This document shows, in pieces, positions 5,671 through 6,217 of a stretch of DNA of 6,217 nucleotides. The stretch is taken from NCBI GenBank assembly GCA_947628335.1, contig CANQZT010000094.1:1-6217 (forward strand). The letters run 5' to 3'. Under the pieces are notes generated by a model that was not told the origin of the DNA, made no database searches, and was given only the letters and a program-made list of their open reading frames with translations. Within the stretch, counting starts at the first letter, position 1. Every line of letters begins with the position of its first letter. Position numbers and translations under genes: made by a program. The stretch comes from an uncultured Clostridia bacterium (GTDB lineage Bacteria; Bacillota_A; Clostridia; TANB77; CAG-508).

Positions 5671-6217
5671 TTAAAATGTAACATAAATCCATACTAATGT
5701 TTGAGACCACCTTGGATTTAAACCTCTACTATCGTAAGTATATTCATCCTCTGCATATACATAGTATTTTCCGAATGCACCAACATTATTTCTTACTCTT
5801 TGAGGAAAACTTTCATAGTTTCCTGCAACTTTTCCTTTTTCAATATCTTTTACAAAAAGATATGTAAATGCACTAGTTTTATTATAAGCATCAGTCTTAT
5901 TACCTACCAATGCTTTACTGCCAAATTTAACAAGTTCTTCATCTTTAGAAATCTCGTTATCTAAAATATTTATAACTTCTTGAACAATAGAATTATTTAC
6001 TTTTCTGAATGTTGAGTTGGCAAGTTCTGGTTTTGAATTATCTTCTTGCTTTGTTTCTTCCACTTTTGGAGTAGTTTGTGTAGATGTTTCTTTTTTTAAC
6101 ATTTCTTGTTGTTTAGGTTGTTCAATAGGCTGTTCAATATGTTGTTCATTTTCTTTCTGTGAACTTTTTGTAGAACTTGTTTTTTCTTCTTGTTTAGCTT
6201 GAATAATAGGCTCAGTT
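5671..6217 (-). CDS. 3' end of a gene of unknown function with a Gln/Glu/Lys-rich linker
   Basis: The minus-strand frame is open from the right edge to the TAA at 5673-5671, so the 5' end lies outside the window. An internal ATG at 6102 exists, but the frame continues upstream with the same low-complexity composition and I see no ribosome site there, so I treat the gene as 5'-truncated. About 181 residues are visible. The first 75 or so are a hydrophilic Gln/Glu/Lys/Thr/Pro linker with short IEQP repeats. The last 105 or so form a compact domain with NSIVQEVINILDNEI, the aromatic stretch KYYVYAEDEYTYD and a terminal WSQTLVWIYVTF strand. A flexible linker before a C-terminal domain is typical of exported or wall-associated Firmicute proteins. 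The final strand vaguely recalls CAP/SCP domains, but the CAP hallmarks are missing, so I do not assign it. Confidence 0.85.
   Translation of the reverse strand, partial: TEPIIQAKQEEKTSSTKSSQKENEQHIEQPIEQPKQQEMLKKETSTQTTPKVEETKQEDNSKPELANSTFRKVNNSIVQEVINILDNEISKDEELVKFGSKALVGNKTDAYNKTSAFTYLFVKDIEKGKVAGNYESFPQRVRNNVGAFGKYYVYAEDEYTYDSRGLNPRWSQTLVWIYVTF

Noticed and set aside
5671..5985. CAP/SCP domain in the right-hand partial gene
   Set aside because: Only the final aromatic strand is suggestive. The expected HTRPDG, GENI and GHRxNIL-like motifs are absent.
6017..6202. Plus-strand Cys/Ser/Phe-rich frame of 61 codons
   Set aside because: It is the antisense reading of the Gln/Glu/Lys-rich linker; the Cys and Ser content is the expected shadow of those codons.

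Overview
The window is very AT-rich, and every gene I can support lies on the minus strand. Strong AGGAGG ribosome sites, TAA stops, the standard genetic code, a SpoVG homologue and a Gram-positive surface adhesin point to a low-GC Firmicute, most likely a Clostridia-type gut or anaerobic bacterium. I cannot name the species. A spoVG paralogue beside a giant adhesin, outside the usual purR-yabJ-spoVG-glmU setting, fits an accessory region such as an integrated conjugative element, but no transfer or integration gene is visible.

Layout in transcription order (right to left): (1) 6217-5671, the 3' part of a gene of unknown function with a Gln/Glu/Lys/Thr-rich linker and an unrecognised C-terminal domain; (2) a terminator-like hairpin at 5637-5657; (3) 5609-630, a 1659-residue secreted adhesin with a signal peptide, a thioester-domain-like head, twelve tandem Cna-B/SpaA prealbumin-fold domains, a C-terminal beta domain and a terminal LPRTG motif; (4) 561-280, a 93-residue SpoVG-family protein; (5) 224-1, the 5' part of a small, charged, probably helical protein that runs off the left edge. 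Gaps are 55-68 bases and no confident promoter was found, so the genes may be one transcription unit with internal attenuation.

The adhesin holds most of the interest. All twelve repeats keep the Lys, Glu and Asn/Asp positions expected for self-made isopeptide bonds. One (repeat 9) has Asp instead of Asn, the Lys-Asp chemistry of the FbaB CnaB2 domain behind SpyTag/SpyCatcher. The stalk grew by duplication of two-domain units, and one duplication looks recent at DNA level. Two things are odd at the ends: the thioester head has Lys where the TQxA motif has its bond-forming Gln, and the protein stops one residue after LPRTG, with no membrane anchor or charged tail. Both gaps flanking spoVG carry the same 9-base word and hairpins that would cover the next ribosome site.
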